Below are positions 10,479 to 19,641 of a DNA stretch of 64,000 bases, piece by piece (within the stretch, counting starts at the first letter, position 1; each line of letters starts with the position of its first letter). The notes beneath the pieces were generated by a model. It was not told the origin of the DNA, did not search any database, and worked only from the letters and a program-made list of their open reading frames with translations. Origin of the DNA: Zelonia costaricensis (lineage: Eukaryota; Euglenozoa; Kinetoplastea; Trypanosomatida; Trypanosomatidae); NCBI GenBank assembly GCA_030849075.1, contig JASAOO010003459.1, positions 1-64,000 of the forward strand, written 5' to 3'. A program made the translations under genes and the position numbers.

Positions 10479-10712
10479 TGGTGGCGCGGGGGCCCCTGCC
10501 GTCGTTGTGGTCGATGCCGCGTACATGCCAGCTGCCCCCTTGCCGTTCCGGAGCGTGTCCAGAGAGCCCAGATGCGGACTCACGGAGATGCCGGCGACCG
10601 GGTGGGTGGCGGGCGTCGCCGCCGCGTTCATCGCCGGCGAGTCGCGCCACGACGCGATGGCGAACATCTCCTTGCTCTTGGGCAAGGGAATGTACTCGGG
10701 ATTGACAGGCAT
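9078..10712 (-). CDS. RNA-binding protein: RRM followed by R3H-like domain
   Basis: A 544-aa protein. Low-complexity Pro/Ala segments (poly-Pro from a GGC/GGT run near 10450-10485) and a Lys-rich patch precede the conserved C-terminal half. A single RRM is visible: TLVLKGMPNQAKTEAVLAEL (beta1 and helix 1), then FKSVVFVKYTHCEVAEECK (the RNP1 strand, degenerate) and GARPLKVEFKKK (beta4). It is followed by FHLSRADVAKEELKVLKQLC and NEQRVTVRR, which have the shape of an R3H domain although the Arg-x3-His signature is not intact. RRM plus R3H-like recalls fungal Pin4/Cip proteins that control mRNA fate. The start at 10712 (MPVNPEYIP) is preferred; the frame is open 36 codons further upstream through a pyrimidine tract. 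Target mRNAs are unknown. Confidence 0.65.
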
Positions 10713-11708
10713 GACGGCGGTGCACGCGGGAGGCGGCGGAGGGGAGAGGAGGGAGTAATGCCGGGGAGGCGCTGCAGCGCAAACGTGCAACAACCTGCGG
10801 ACGTTCAAGAATGCACACACAGACGCAGACGCACAGACGCACGCACGCGTAAGGACAACTCAGAAAAAAAAGAAAAGAAAGACAGGAGTAGGGGATCGAC
10901 GAGAAAGGGGGGGGGGCTGACGGAGACGAGAACGAGAACAAGAAGCGACACACGCGCACCCTCGCACGAGAAGACTCCACGATGTGTGTGTGTGTGTGTG
11001 TATGTGCACGTATGTGTGTCGTGGGGGGGGGGGGAACACAAAGCGGCGTTAAGATCGACCGCGTGCTGCGGCGTGTGACGTTACCGCGAGTCCCTAGTAC
11101 CCTCGTCGGAAAACAGGGGGGTGGGGGAGATTGGAGGGGGGGGAGAGGGGAGGGGACCAACAAGACCACCACTACCAGAATCGAAGAAACAGGTGAAATA
11201 AGCGAGAAGGAGGAGGAGGGGTGACGAGACAGAAGAACGAGCACATAACAGAGACAGCTTCGACAGCGGCGCTGTCGCGGTGGGGTAAGGGAAAGGATGC
11301 TCTGCGTGCGCGGGCTGAGTCGGGTAGGTGCGAGGGGGGGGGCGGGAGGGAAGGGGGGGGAGGGGCAGAGAGGGCCTGCTGCTGGTGCGACTTGCTATCC
11401 TTGCCAGTCACACTTCTTCTCCTTGCGTACTCTCTTCGTGCGAGTGGCGGGTCTTGACGAGCGAGTGGTCTCCTGACTTCGGCGGGACGTGTCGTGACAG
11501 AGGGAACGAGCGGCGCTTGCAGAAGCCGGTGGTGAGAAAGAGCGACGAAGGGGGCGCGCAAGGGCAGGGGCAGACAAGGTCGCCACGGTGAATGCAGACG
11601 GCACAGACGAGGGAGAGACACGCAGAGGGAAGCGGACAAAGGTAAAGAGTTGGGAAGCGGGATCAAACAGGAACGACGAGAAAGGCGCACCACGACAGGG
11701 TGCGTGGT

Positions 11709-11742
<34 letters not shown>

Positions 11743-14046
11743 TGGCTGTGTGATCGGCGGAAAGAGTCGGAGACAACACGAGGGGGTGGGGGAAGAGGAA
11801 GGGGGGGGGAGGAGAAAGCGCGCGAGGCGAGCGAGGTCGACCGCAATGATCCTGACGAGCTCGTCCTGTTCGCTTCTCCTGCCGTGTGAGCGCACGAGAC
11901 GCTCCAAACTTGTCTGGCGCTTCGCCCCTCGTCAGCGTGGCGCCGTCACCAGCGGAAGCGGCGGAGCTGAGGTCGCTTCTGGTCTCGTCCCACCGAACGT
12001 CTCGGGACTGACCAAACGGAAACACGCCTACACGCACACCCCCCAAAAAGAAGGAACACACGAAGAGATCAGCCAGTACTCGCACGCCGTAGGCAGAGGA
12101 GGGAAAGGCCGCACTGTCACGAGTGGACTCACGCGGCTCTTCTCCGCTGTGTAGGGCGGGGGAGGGTGCTGGCTGAGGAGGCACCGAACGTCTTCGTGTG
12201 AGAGAAAGGGGGAAGGGGGTAGTGTTGAGTGAGAAGGAAGGAAGCAGCGCTGGGGCCGCGGCTGCGATCACTGCTTGTCTTGCCGTGTGTGTGTGTGTGT
12301 GTGCAGTAGTGGTTGTGGTGGTGGTGTTTGTGTGTAGTCAGGTCGTTGCCGTGGGCGCTGCGCAACCAGGGGACGGTGTCTGGCGTGCCGACTCGCTGAC
12401 CGTTTGCTGTTCCAAACTGCAGTGCAGAGCGGAGCAGCGCGTGTGAGGGAGTGAGGGCGGCACGGAGACAGAGAGAAAGGAGGCGCTGCTCCACAAACGC
12501 AGACGTGATTGCACACACAAGGCAGGGGAAAACACACAGTAGTGATGAATGCACCCTCACCTATCGCTCAGAGGAAGGACAGGAGAGTGAGGGGGGTGGG
12601 TGGGTGGGTGAGGGGCTCTGCGCCAGTCGCGGTGCCTGCCTGTGATGCCGTCTGATGCGGAGGAGAAAGTGCGAGACGGGAAGGTTCAGGTGCGGGACTG
12701 ACAGAGAGGGAGACTACTAGAAAGAGCAAGAGAGAGAGAACGAGTAGAGTGGAGAGGCGGGGCGGGGAAAGGAATTCGAAGAAGAAACGAGGGACTGCAC
12801 GTTGTGTGCGTGTATGAGGACGGGGAGGGGCGGGATCGACGCGGGAGCGGGGGTGCCGGTGGTTGCCACGTGGGTGCGCACGTGCCGGCCGGCCGAAAGG
12901 AGCGAGAGAAGAGAAGTGAGGGAGGGAGAGGTGGATGACGAGAGGCGTTCAACGGCTGGAGGGAGGCGCAGGAGGGTGTGTGTGTGAGGAGCGCTCGGTC
13001 CGCTGCGTGGTGCCTGTCGTGACTCAAGCCCCTCCTCCTCCCCCTTCCCCCTTTTTCACACCGCTGCTGCTTGCACCCGGCGCACGTGCGCAGACGGCCT
13101 CGCTGCCTTCCGTATTCTCACTCCCGCTGCGGTGAAGGAGCGCGCGCCACAGGACGCGCGCGCCGCGGTGTGCCTCAGGGACACCCTTCATCCCACGCCG
13201 TACGCGCGCCCATCAGCTTGGTTGTGTAGGGCTGCTGCACACACACACACACACACAAACGAGCGCGTCTGCCACGGCGCTGCCGCCGCTGTCTGAAATG
13301 ACCACGCCGCGCTGCCGTTTCTCTTGCATGCTGTGTGTGTCTCTTTTCTTTTCGGTTGTCGAGTGAAGGAAAGGATATTACGGTGGGGGTCTGGGCCCTG
13401 GCCAAGGAGTTGGGGGTGCTGGTGCGGGCGTGGGTGGGGGGTGGTGGGTGGGTCGTGAGACGCGGACTCGAGCTGCGCGAACGACGTTGCGGATCAGCGG
13501 CCCAGGCTGCCCCAGACACGCGACAACTGGCACGCAGACAACAAACAGGCAAACACGCGGTTCATCAGGCCTGAAGTCAACACATATCCGTCGTCACCGC
13601 CGCGTGCTTTTACTGCTACCCCAAACACACACGCACACACGTATGCAGCCCAGCGCCAATCAAGACCTCACCCTTCACACTCTTCCTTAGATTCGCCGCT
13701 TTGCCTTCTCACACACCTTCACTTTGTCCTTCTTTTCCCTCCCCATCAGGGCCACACAAACATGGCCCTGCAACTCGTGGGGCTTACTTAGCATTTGGAA
13801 GGCACGAACATAACCAACATGCGCACACAGGCGCACACGCACAACCCGACGTAGGGGCAGAGGGGGAGTAGTACGGAAAGGAGAGGGGGAGGGAGGGAGA
13901 GGGGGAAGGGGCTGCGTGGATGCCACACCACGGGCGTGACACGAAAGCTCGACTCCACCGCTTCCCCAGCGTTGCTCCTCCTTCCTCCCCAACACCCACA
14001 CACCCACAAACACACACACACACACACACACGCAGGAAACGGCTGC
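10713..14046. other. 3.3-kb spacer between eIF1 and the RRM gene
   Basis: The longest gene-free stretch in the window. Open frames on both strands are short, overlapping and of simple composition (Ser/Pro/His or Val/Cys from GT/CA repeats), so none is called. Most homopolymer runs are G on the plus strand (11025-11034, 11331-11358, 11803-11812), consistent with minus-strand transcription. One clear pyrimidine tract lies on the plus strand (13029-13057). GT/CA repeats sit near 10983-11000, 11709-11730, 12286-12303, 13239-13257 and 14011-14031. It probably comprises a long eIF1 3'UTR plus the 5' region of the RRM gene. A small non-coding RNA cannot be excluded by eye. Confidence 0.55.
14011..14031. 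repeat. (CA)n microsatellite just after the eIF1 stop
   Basis: About ten CA dinucleotides lying 16-36 bases beyond the eIF1 stop codon, hence in its 3'UTR. Confidence 0.85.
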
Positions 14047-14370
14047 TTACAGGGAGTGGATCTCAAGGTTCAGCTCGGTCGCCATGTGCTCATCGAGCAG
14101 GAACTCCTTAATCTTCTCGCTCCAGTTACCCTGCAGCTGAATGACCGTGCCGGCGTCCGGCGTGGCGATCACCGTTCCGTTGCAACCCCAGCGGCGCTGG
14201 AACTCGCGGTTGATGCGGCGGAAGTTGAGCTTCTGGTTGAGCCCCTGCACCGTCGTCACGAACTTCTTTCCCTTACGCTGCTGCACACGGATGTGCACCT
14301 TCTGCCCACCCAGGATAGCGCGCTCTGTCTCACGCTGCTGGTTCACGATCGTGTCGACGGCGTCCTCCAT
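14047..14370 (-). CDS. SUI1: Translation initiation factor eIF1 (SUI1)
   Basis: A 107-aa protein of the usual eIF1 length. The SUI1 fold is well conserved: VHIRVQQRKGKKFVTTVQGL matches the core strand of the family, followed by RRWGCNGTVIATPDAGTVIQ and LQGNWSEKIKEFLLDE, the CNGTV and QLQG signatures. eIF1 binds the 40S subunit near the P site, keeps the preinitiation complex open during scanning and enforces AUG selection. The start at 14370 is the first in-frame ATG and lies 16 bases from a candidate spliced-leader acceptor, giving a very short leader. The gene is followed by an unusually long 3.3-kb spacer. Confidence 0.95.
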   Translation of the reverse strand: MEDAVDTIVNQQRETERAILGGQKVHIRVQQRKGKKFVTTVQGLNQKLNFRRINREFQRRWGCNGTVIATPDAGTVIQLQGNWSEKIKEFLLDEHMATELNLEIHSL

Positions 14371-14973
14371 GATGAATACCGATGAGCTTGATGATGCACG
14401 GAATAGAGTATGGGGAAGGGAGGGGGGGGGGGTTCTTCGGCTTCTTGTGAGCGGAGCACGTTTGGTCGGCGAGAGAGGCGTTGCGCGGTGTTGCTGTTGA
14501 TGCGCGTGTGCAGGCTCGTATCAAGTTGCGAGGGAGGGGGGGGGGAAGGGGAGGGGAGGGGAGGAGGGCAGAGAGAAGAGAGTGTTGGGTATTCATGATT
14601 GGAGAGCGGCTGCGGGGGCATCTGGTGAGCACTAGCGCTGCGATGACAAGTGCGTGCGTGTGCATTTGAAGGAGGCAGAGGTGGAAGACGTGGGTGTGAG
14701 GAGCGGGTGACTGACTCGCAGTCGAGGACACAAAGCGGAGCGGTGCGGCTCTGTTTCCTTGTAAACAAGACACTTTCTATTTTCGTGTTCGAGCAGGAGC
14801 ATAGTGAAGTACAAACACAGACAGACGCGCGCAGGTGCCTCCCCCCTACCCCGCGGCCGCTCAAGTGCGCGATTGCGGCGCACCGACGCCCCTTGATCGG
14901 CACGAACGTAGGCAAGGGCCGGGTTGACGTGCGCATTGCCGCCCCTTCGGAAAGCGGCAACGCACACCACCAA
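14371..14973. other. Spacer between YL1-like gene and eIF1
   Basis: About 600 bases, no separate gene. It contains two pyrimidine-rich blocks in the sense of transcription (plus-strand G-rich at 14411-14432 and 14529-14570). The block nearer eIF1 is the likely splice signal. The rest should be the 3'UTR of the YL1-like gene. Confidence 0.6.
14387..14432 (-). promoter_or_regulatory. Candidate spliced-leader acceptor of eIF1
   Basis: In the sense of transcription a C/T tract (14432-14411) is followed by the first AG at 14388-14387. It would give a 16-base 5'UTR before the ATG at 14370. No other AG lies between tract and acceptor. This is inferred from the tract-plus-first-AG rule. Confidence 0.55.
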
Positions 14974-15876
14974 TCACGGCCGGAGCGCCGGGGGTATGGC
15001 GAGCGAGAAGGACACGACGGTGGGCACGCCGTAGCTCGCCATCACCGACACCCCGCTGCTGTACCGGACGCGCTGCGGAGGGGTCTCATAGAGGGCAATG
15101 CGGGGCGAGACGAAGACCGGCGCCGCGCCGCTACTCCCGCGCGCCTCGGCAGACGTCAGCGCCGCGTCGCACCGAAGTCGACGCCCCGCACCAGCCGCCG
15201 GACGCCGAACCCGCGAAGCCGCCTTGCCCACGTTCATTCCGCGATGCGCCTGCACGGCGCCGCCCGCGTCGACTTCCGACGAATCCGCGGCCGCCTGTGC
15301 GGCTCGCAGCGCAGCCGCCCGCGCGTGTGCCTCGGCCAGCCGCTGCGGCAGGGGTATCGTCGGCGGTGGGCGGTGCCGCACGCGCTGCCGAAGATCGACA
15401 GCGCCGACGCCGTCCTCAACCTCCTCACCACTTCCACCGCCGTCCTCGCGTTCCCCGTCCTTCGCCGCGTCGCGCGGCCCGCGCTTGACAAGCGGGGGCT
15501 GTGCCTTGTGTCGCGCTCGGTGCTGCGCCGCACGGTCCCGGGCCGCGGCGCGCGAAAACGCCTGCGAGCGCTGCACCTTCTTTTCCCGCTCCCGCCGCCG
15601 CTCCTGCCGCTCCGCGCGGCGCACCGAGGCCTCCGTCTCCACTTTCTCGCCCTCCAGCGTGCCGGCCACCTCCTCCGCGTCGAAGTCGCTCTCGACCTCG
15701 TCCATCGCCTCCTCGTCGCTGCCCAGCGTGAAGCTCGAGTCCGAGGAGGAGGCGTCGCTGAGGGCCTGCAGCGCCTCCTCCTCCTCGTCATCGAGGCCGG
15801 TGGCCAGCAGCTCCATCATGCGGCTGCCCGCGTTGGCGCGGCGGGGCCGGCTGACGACATCGTCGGCCCACTCCAT
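14974..15876 (-). CDS. YL1/Swc2 (VPS72)-like nuclear protein
   Basis: A 300-aa protein. The N-terminus SRPRRANAGSRMMELLATGL is the YL1 family signature (R-R-x-N-A-G-x-R-x-x-x-L-L). It is followed by an acidic Glu/Asp/Ser stretch containing DEVESDFDAEE (residues ~60-72) and a basic Arg/Lys helix (RRAERQERRREREKKVQRSQ, ~87-106). In yeast and animals YL1/Swc2 is the SWR1-complex subunit that binds H2A.Z-H2B through this acidic N-terminal region and helps deposit the variant. Only the N-terminal module is recognisable; I see no clear YL1_C motif in the Ala/Arg-rich tail. The start at 15876 puts the acidic module right at the N-terminus as expected. Role as a histone-variant chaperone is inferred from the family. 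Confidence 0.72.
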   Translation of the reverse strand: MEWADDVVSRPRRANAGSRMMELLATGLDDEEEEALQALSDASSSDSSFTLGSDEEAMDEVESDFDAEEVAGTLEGEKVETEASVRRAERQERRREREKKVQRSQAFSRAAARDRAAQHRARHKAQPPLVKRGPRDAAKDGEREDGGGSGEEVEDGVGAVDLRQRVRHRPPPTIPLPQRLAEAHARAAALRAAQAAADSSEVDAGGAVQAHRGMNVGKAASRVRRPAAGAGRRLRCDAALTSAEARGSSGAAPVFVSPRIALYETPPQRVRYSSGVSVMASYGVPTVVSFSLAIPPALRP

Positions 15877-17234
15877 TCGTGGCGGCTGTGCAGACGCGCG
15901 AGAGAAGTGGCTGAGAGGCTGTGCGTGTGTGTGGGCGTGAGAGAGGGAGGGAGGGGGGGGTGGGTGGGTGGGTGGGCTTATGTCCTCTTGAGAGAGCGTG
16001 ACGCCGCCCGTCGTGATGTGCGACCTCCTTCGTTTGTGTGTGTGTGTGTGTGTGTTTGCGCACTGTAGAGCGGGAGGAGTCGGGTGGCGCTCTGGAAGGT
16101 GGGGAGGGAGGGGTGGGGGAGGTACTGCAGGAATTGAGGTGCGCTGACGTGCACACAGTACACGTGCACCTCAAACAAGGAGCGGCATCGTTGCGTTGCG
16201 GCTGTCGATCAGTTTGTCAGTGACTCTACAAGAACAGCAGGCCCCACCGCACACACGTGGCAATCATCACCGTCGCTTCTCCGTCCTCATCTCCTCTTCA
16301 ACGACTGCGTGTACACGTTGAGCGAAGCACGCCGCGCTTCGACGCGAGCGACGACGGCCCTCACCGGAGTGAGGGAAAAAGCGGGTTGGCGGTGGATGGA
16401 GTTTGAGGGCGGGAGGAGCGGAGGACACGCACCAGAGAGCAGCGACGCTTCCGTCCGAGCCTTCCCATGACTCTACCGCATCCACCCCCGGTGCCTGCAG
16501 AGTTGCTGTCCCGTTCTTTGCCTCTTACTTGGGCTCCTTCGTGTGCGTCTGTGTACGTGACCCGGCAGAACCGCTCAACAGGGAAAGAAAACAAGGAGCC
16601 AAGCGGCCACGTGGGTGACGGTGGCAGCCAGCGACAGACACCTCCGTTCGTTTCTGCGGAGCGGGTGACGCTCTCTCGACGTGCTTGCCGCCTGTCTGTA
16701 TGTGTGTGTGTGCGTATGTCTGTGCTTCTCCCGTCCTCGCTCACACTTTCACAGACACACACACATACCCACACGCACACGCGCACATACGCGGCGTTCA
16801 GGTGGCTGCGTCGATACGCACACCAGAATGTGGGGAGCAACACGCGAGCAATAAGCTACCTCCACGTCCTCGCTTTCCCTCCCATCGTTGCTGCTTCGAG
16901 CGACGTGCCACCATCACGAGAATGCAACCCGAACGCGTGGCCAAGCGAGGTGAAGCGAGCCGCGGAGAGTGGGAGAGGGAGGAACAGTGGCGTTGGACGC
17001 ACACACACACACCCACACCCACACCCACAGACACGGCACGGCAACGCCGGCGCGCGTTCACGTCCATCTCTCCTTCGCCGGTACACAAGCACAAATTGTA
17101 GGAAGCAAAAGAAGCATCAGCACAAACAAGAGGCACCACCGAGAAGGATCGCACCCCAGAGCTGCTGCTGCTGCTGCTGATGGCTGATGGCTGAGGTGTG
17201 CCTTCGTTCGTGTGCGCTGTGTGTATGTGAGGAC
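15877..17234. other. 1.36-kb spacer between BI-1-like and YL1-like genes
   Basis: No supported CDS. It includes a GT run at 16036-16055, CA-rich sequence at 16755-16790 and 17000-17030, a short GCT repeat at 17161-17178, and the splice signal of the YL1-like gene at its left end. Most of it should be the 3'UTR of the BI-1-like mRNA. Confidence 0.6.
15919..15970 (-). promoter_or_regulatory. Candidate spliced-leader acceptor of the YL1-like gene
   Basis: A C-rich tract (sense strand 15970-15931, alternating CCCA then C/T) is followed by the first AG at 15920-15919, predicting a 42-base 5'UTR. Further AGs at 15912 and about 15890 are alternatives. Confidence 0.45.
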
Positions 17235-18209
17235 TCACCGATCCATGCTGCCCATAATCTGCGCAATGCGGACGAAAATGTTGATCACGTTGAGGAACAT
17301 CTGCATCGCATCCTGCACGTGATCCCCAGCCCCGCAGCGGGCCCGCTCAATCATGGCCTGTGTGTCCACCGACACCATCAGGGAGAAGATGGCGAGGCCG
17401 CCGTAGAGGATGATGGAGTGGGCAATCGCCGTCGGGTAGAAGATGTTGATGAGCGAGATGGCCACCATGCCGATGAGCGCGCCGAAGAGCGGCCCCTGCC
17501 ACGCCACCATCGAGGCCCGCGGGGCGAGGTAGGCGGCGGCACTGAAGCCACCAAAGACGGCCGCGGTGAGGATGATGGAGGTGGACAGCACCCCCTTCAT
17601 GCTCGTCATGAGCACCAGCGGCGCAATCGCCATCCCCTCCAGCAGCGCAAACGAGAAGAAGAGGCCCAGCTTCAGGGACGGGTTCGCCGGCGGGGCGAAG
17701 GAGAGCCAGAGAAGCGGCACAAAGCCGCCGACCATCGGGAACCAGTACGGGATCGCCCGGCCCATGGGCGTCGCCACCATCAGGAAGCTGCCCAGGCCAG
17801 CCGTCAAGCACGCGCAGCCCAGCAGCGTGTAGACACGCGCAAGGTGCTGGCGCACGTACGGGGTGAGGCTGTCGGCCTGGCTGCCACCGCCGCTGCTGCT
17901 GCCAGACCAGTTCATGGGGCTCGTCTGACTCTGCACGTCGTCGCGGCCCTGCACCCGCATGCGCTGCGCACGCGTCACTGTCGCGTACTCGCGCAGCGCA
18001 CTCTGCAGGGCGAGGGGTGCGGCGGCCGCGGCGGTGGTGGTGGTGGTGGGGGCGAAGCGGGCCGCGCACGGGAGCACACGACGGCACGTCGCAGCGGGGG
18101 CCTGCGTGCACAAGCGGGGCGCAGGCAGGCCGCTCATGTGCCGCAGAGAGAGTCGCATGGCGGAGGCGACGGCGCCGGCGCCCATACGGCCCTGCATGCG
18201 GTGCAGCAT
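17235..18209 (-). CDS. Bax inhibitor-1/GHITM-like multi-pass membrane protein, probably mitochondrial
   Basis: A 324-aa protein. The first ~100 residues are Arg/Ala/Ser-rich with almost no acidic residues (RLSLRHMSGLPAPRLC, CRRVLPCAARFAP), as in a mitochondrial presequence. Residues ~120-320 are hydrophobic with about seven membrane segments, among them LLGCACLTAGLGSFLMVATP, SLKLGLFFSFALLEGMAIAP and ALIGMVAISLINIFYP. The C-terminal part VSVDTQAMIERA... DAMQMFLNVINIFVRIAQIM carries the Bax1-I signature (D-T-Q, then a last amphipathic segment). A mitochondrial presequence points to the GHITM/TMBIM5 branch of the inner membrane, implicated in cation exchange and cristae structure, rather than the ER branch. 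The start at 18209 is preferred; an ATG at 18185 is possible because the first AG after the main pyrimidine tract lies between them. Confidence 0.82.
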   Translation of the reverse strand: MLHRMQGRMGAGAVASAMRLSLRHMSGLPAPRLCTQAPAATCRRVLPCAARFAPTTTTTAAAAAPLALQSALREYATVTRAQRMRVQGRDDVQSQTSPMNWSGSSSGGGSQADSLTPYVRQHLARVYTLLGCACLTAGLGSFLMVATPMGRAIPYWFPMVGGFVPLLWLSFAPPANPSLKLGLFFSFALLEGMAIAPLVLMTSMKGVLSTSIILTAAVFGGFSAAAYLAPRASMVAWQGPLFGALIGMVAISLINIFYPTAIAHSIILYGGLAIFSLMVSVDTQAMIERARCGAGDHVQDAMQMFLNVINIFVRIAQIMGSMDR

Positions 18210-18810
18210 CGTGGGAGTGTTCGGTACGCGTTGACGGAGGAAGCGGGAGGAGGGGGCGGTGGGGGGGGGAGGTAGGTGGGAAAGGCGGAGGTGAAGGAGG
18301 CCGGATCGGAGGTGGGAGATGGGGGGGGGAGGCGGTACTGCGCGTATGTGCACGTGTGTGTGCGTGTGCGTGTGACGAGGAAAGGAGCGGGACCGAGAAG
18401 GGGTGGGGTGGGGGGGGGGACGATGGAGTTCAAAGGGGAGGGGTGTGGTGCTGGAGGCGTCCCTGTTGCTGGGTCGCTAGTCGCGCGGCCGACGTACTCC
18501 AAATGCGGACCTCTGCAACGCGCCTCTGCGGTGCGTCGCCGTGGTGCCACAAGAGAGCGAAGCCCTCCTCACCGCTCGCACGCTGCGGCACACTACAGCC
18601 GCAGACACACCACCATTGGAGGGAGCGTGGGCCCCCTCTCTTTCTCTCTCAGGAAAGGAGAATGCAGAAGTTCAAGGCGTTCAATACCGTGTTGATTAGT
18701 TACTCGAGAGGCGTCACAGCTCATCCTTCCAATGTGGGCTCGGGGCCGGGGTGGACGCGTAGGCCCCGCCTTTCCCCTCCCCACCACACCTCCGTGCCGC
18801 TGCGAGCACG
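18210..18810. other. Spacer between SURF6-like and BI-1-like genes
   Basis: About 600 bases. The left part is a long pyrimidine-rich stretch in the sense of transcription (plus-strand G/A-rich 18236-18331), with an AG at 18339-18338 and no other AG before the start at 18209. The right part is the 3'UTR of the SURF6-like gene. No CDS seen. Confidence 0.6.
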
Positions 18811-19641
18811 TTACCGGCGCTTTCCACCACCGCTGCCGCCCTTGCGCTGCGACGTCTGCTTGCCGCCAGCGGAGCGCTGCTTCTTGGCGCCCGACTTCTT
18901 ACCACCACCACCACCACCACCGCTGCCGCCGCCGCCCTTCCCCGCCTTCTTCTTGGTGGACCCCGACGCTGCGGACCCCTTGCCGCCACCGCCCCCAGAG
19001 GCCTCGCGCTTCTTTTCCTTCGCGCGCACCTTCGCCTCCTTCCGCGCCTTCATCGTCTGCTTCTGGATCGAGCGGTCCTTCACGATGTTCTCGACGGAGT
19101 CCTCGAGGTGCTTGATGCGCTTCGCCCACCGCTTCGCCGACTGGCGCTTCTTGCTGCGCCGCTTCGCAAGCGCCTTCGCAATTCGGTGGGGGTCGTCTTT
19201 CACCTTCAGACCCGCCGCCCGCTGCATGGCGGCGGAGATGAGGTCCTCGCTGCGCAGCTCGGCCCCCTGGCGCGTGTGCAGCATGTCGGCGTGCGTGGCC
19301 GCCTTGCGGCGTGCCTGCCGCAGCAGCGACGACAGCTCCCGCACACCACCGCCGCGCTTGCCGATGCTCTTCATCTCCTGGAACTCGAAGTTGCCAAAGG
19401 AGATGTCGAGCGGGACGACGTGCTTGATGGGCTGCGTCATGCGGTCCTCGAGCGACACCGTGGGTCGCTTGGGCTCCTTCTTGCGCGACCACGACCGCGG
19501 CGAGCGGCCGCCGCGCTGTGGGGCGAAGGGGCGGGCCCCGTGGTAGGCCGCTGCGGAGCCATCCCGACTGCCGCCGCGGCCGCCGCCGCGGCCGCCGTAG
19601 CCGCCGTTCGGCTTGGGGCTGCAACCTCTTCTATCTTTCAT
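18811..19641 (-). CDS. SURF6/Rrp14-like nucleolar ribosome-biogenesis protein
   Basis: A 276-aa, strongly basic protein. A Gly/Arg-rich N-terminus (GGYGGRGGGRGGSRDG) precedes a conserved motif around LEDRMTQPIKHVVPLDISFG. The centre (RAAGLKVKDDPHRIAKALAK, then RRSKKRQSAKRWAKRIKHLE and MKARKEAKVRAKEKKREA, residues ~150-230) has the long Lys/Arg helix of the SURF6 family, including the K-V-x-D-D-P element. Yeast Rrp14 and animal SURF6 act in nucleoli in early 60S and 40S assembly. The last ~45 residues are Gly/Lys-rich low complexity. The ATG at 19641 is chosen; upstream in-frame sequence contains a Thr-His run from a CA repeat and is probably untranslated. Confidence 0.72.
   Translation of the reverse strand: MKDRRGCSPKPNGGYGGRGGGRGGSRDGSAAAYHGARPFAPQRGGRSPRSWSRKKEPKRPTVSLEDRMTQPIKHVVPLDISFGNFEFQEMKSIGKRGGGVRELSSLLRQARRKAATHADMLHTRQGAELRSEDLISAAMQRAAGLKVKDDPHRIAKALAKRRSKKRQSAKRWAKRIKHLEDSVENIVKDRSIQKQTMKARKEAKVRAKEKKREASGGGGGKGSAASGSTKKKAGKGGGGSGGGGGGGKKSGAKKQRSAGGKQTSQRKGGSGGGKRR

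Noticed and set aside
10441..10490. Possible CRISPR-like or tandem repeat array
   Set aside because: It is a GGC/GGT codon run encoding poly-Pro, with no spacers.
8997..11078. Long plus-strand open frame opposite the RRM gene
   Set aside because: Antisense shadow; composition is Arg/Gly/His-rich and it runs through spacers on both sides.
11172..12271. Several 170-220-codon frames on both strands in the 3.3-kb spacer
   Set aside because: All are Ser/Pro/His or Gly/Arg-rich, mutually overlapping and contain repeat-encoded runs; none has a mixed, protein-like composition.
13239..13257. Strand-switch region within the 3.3-kb spacer
   Set aside because: Genes on both sides are on the minus strand and most G runs keep the same polarity, so no change in transcription direction is indicated.
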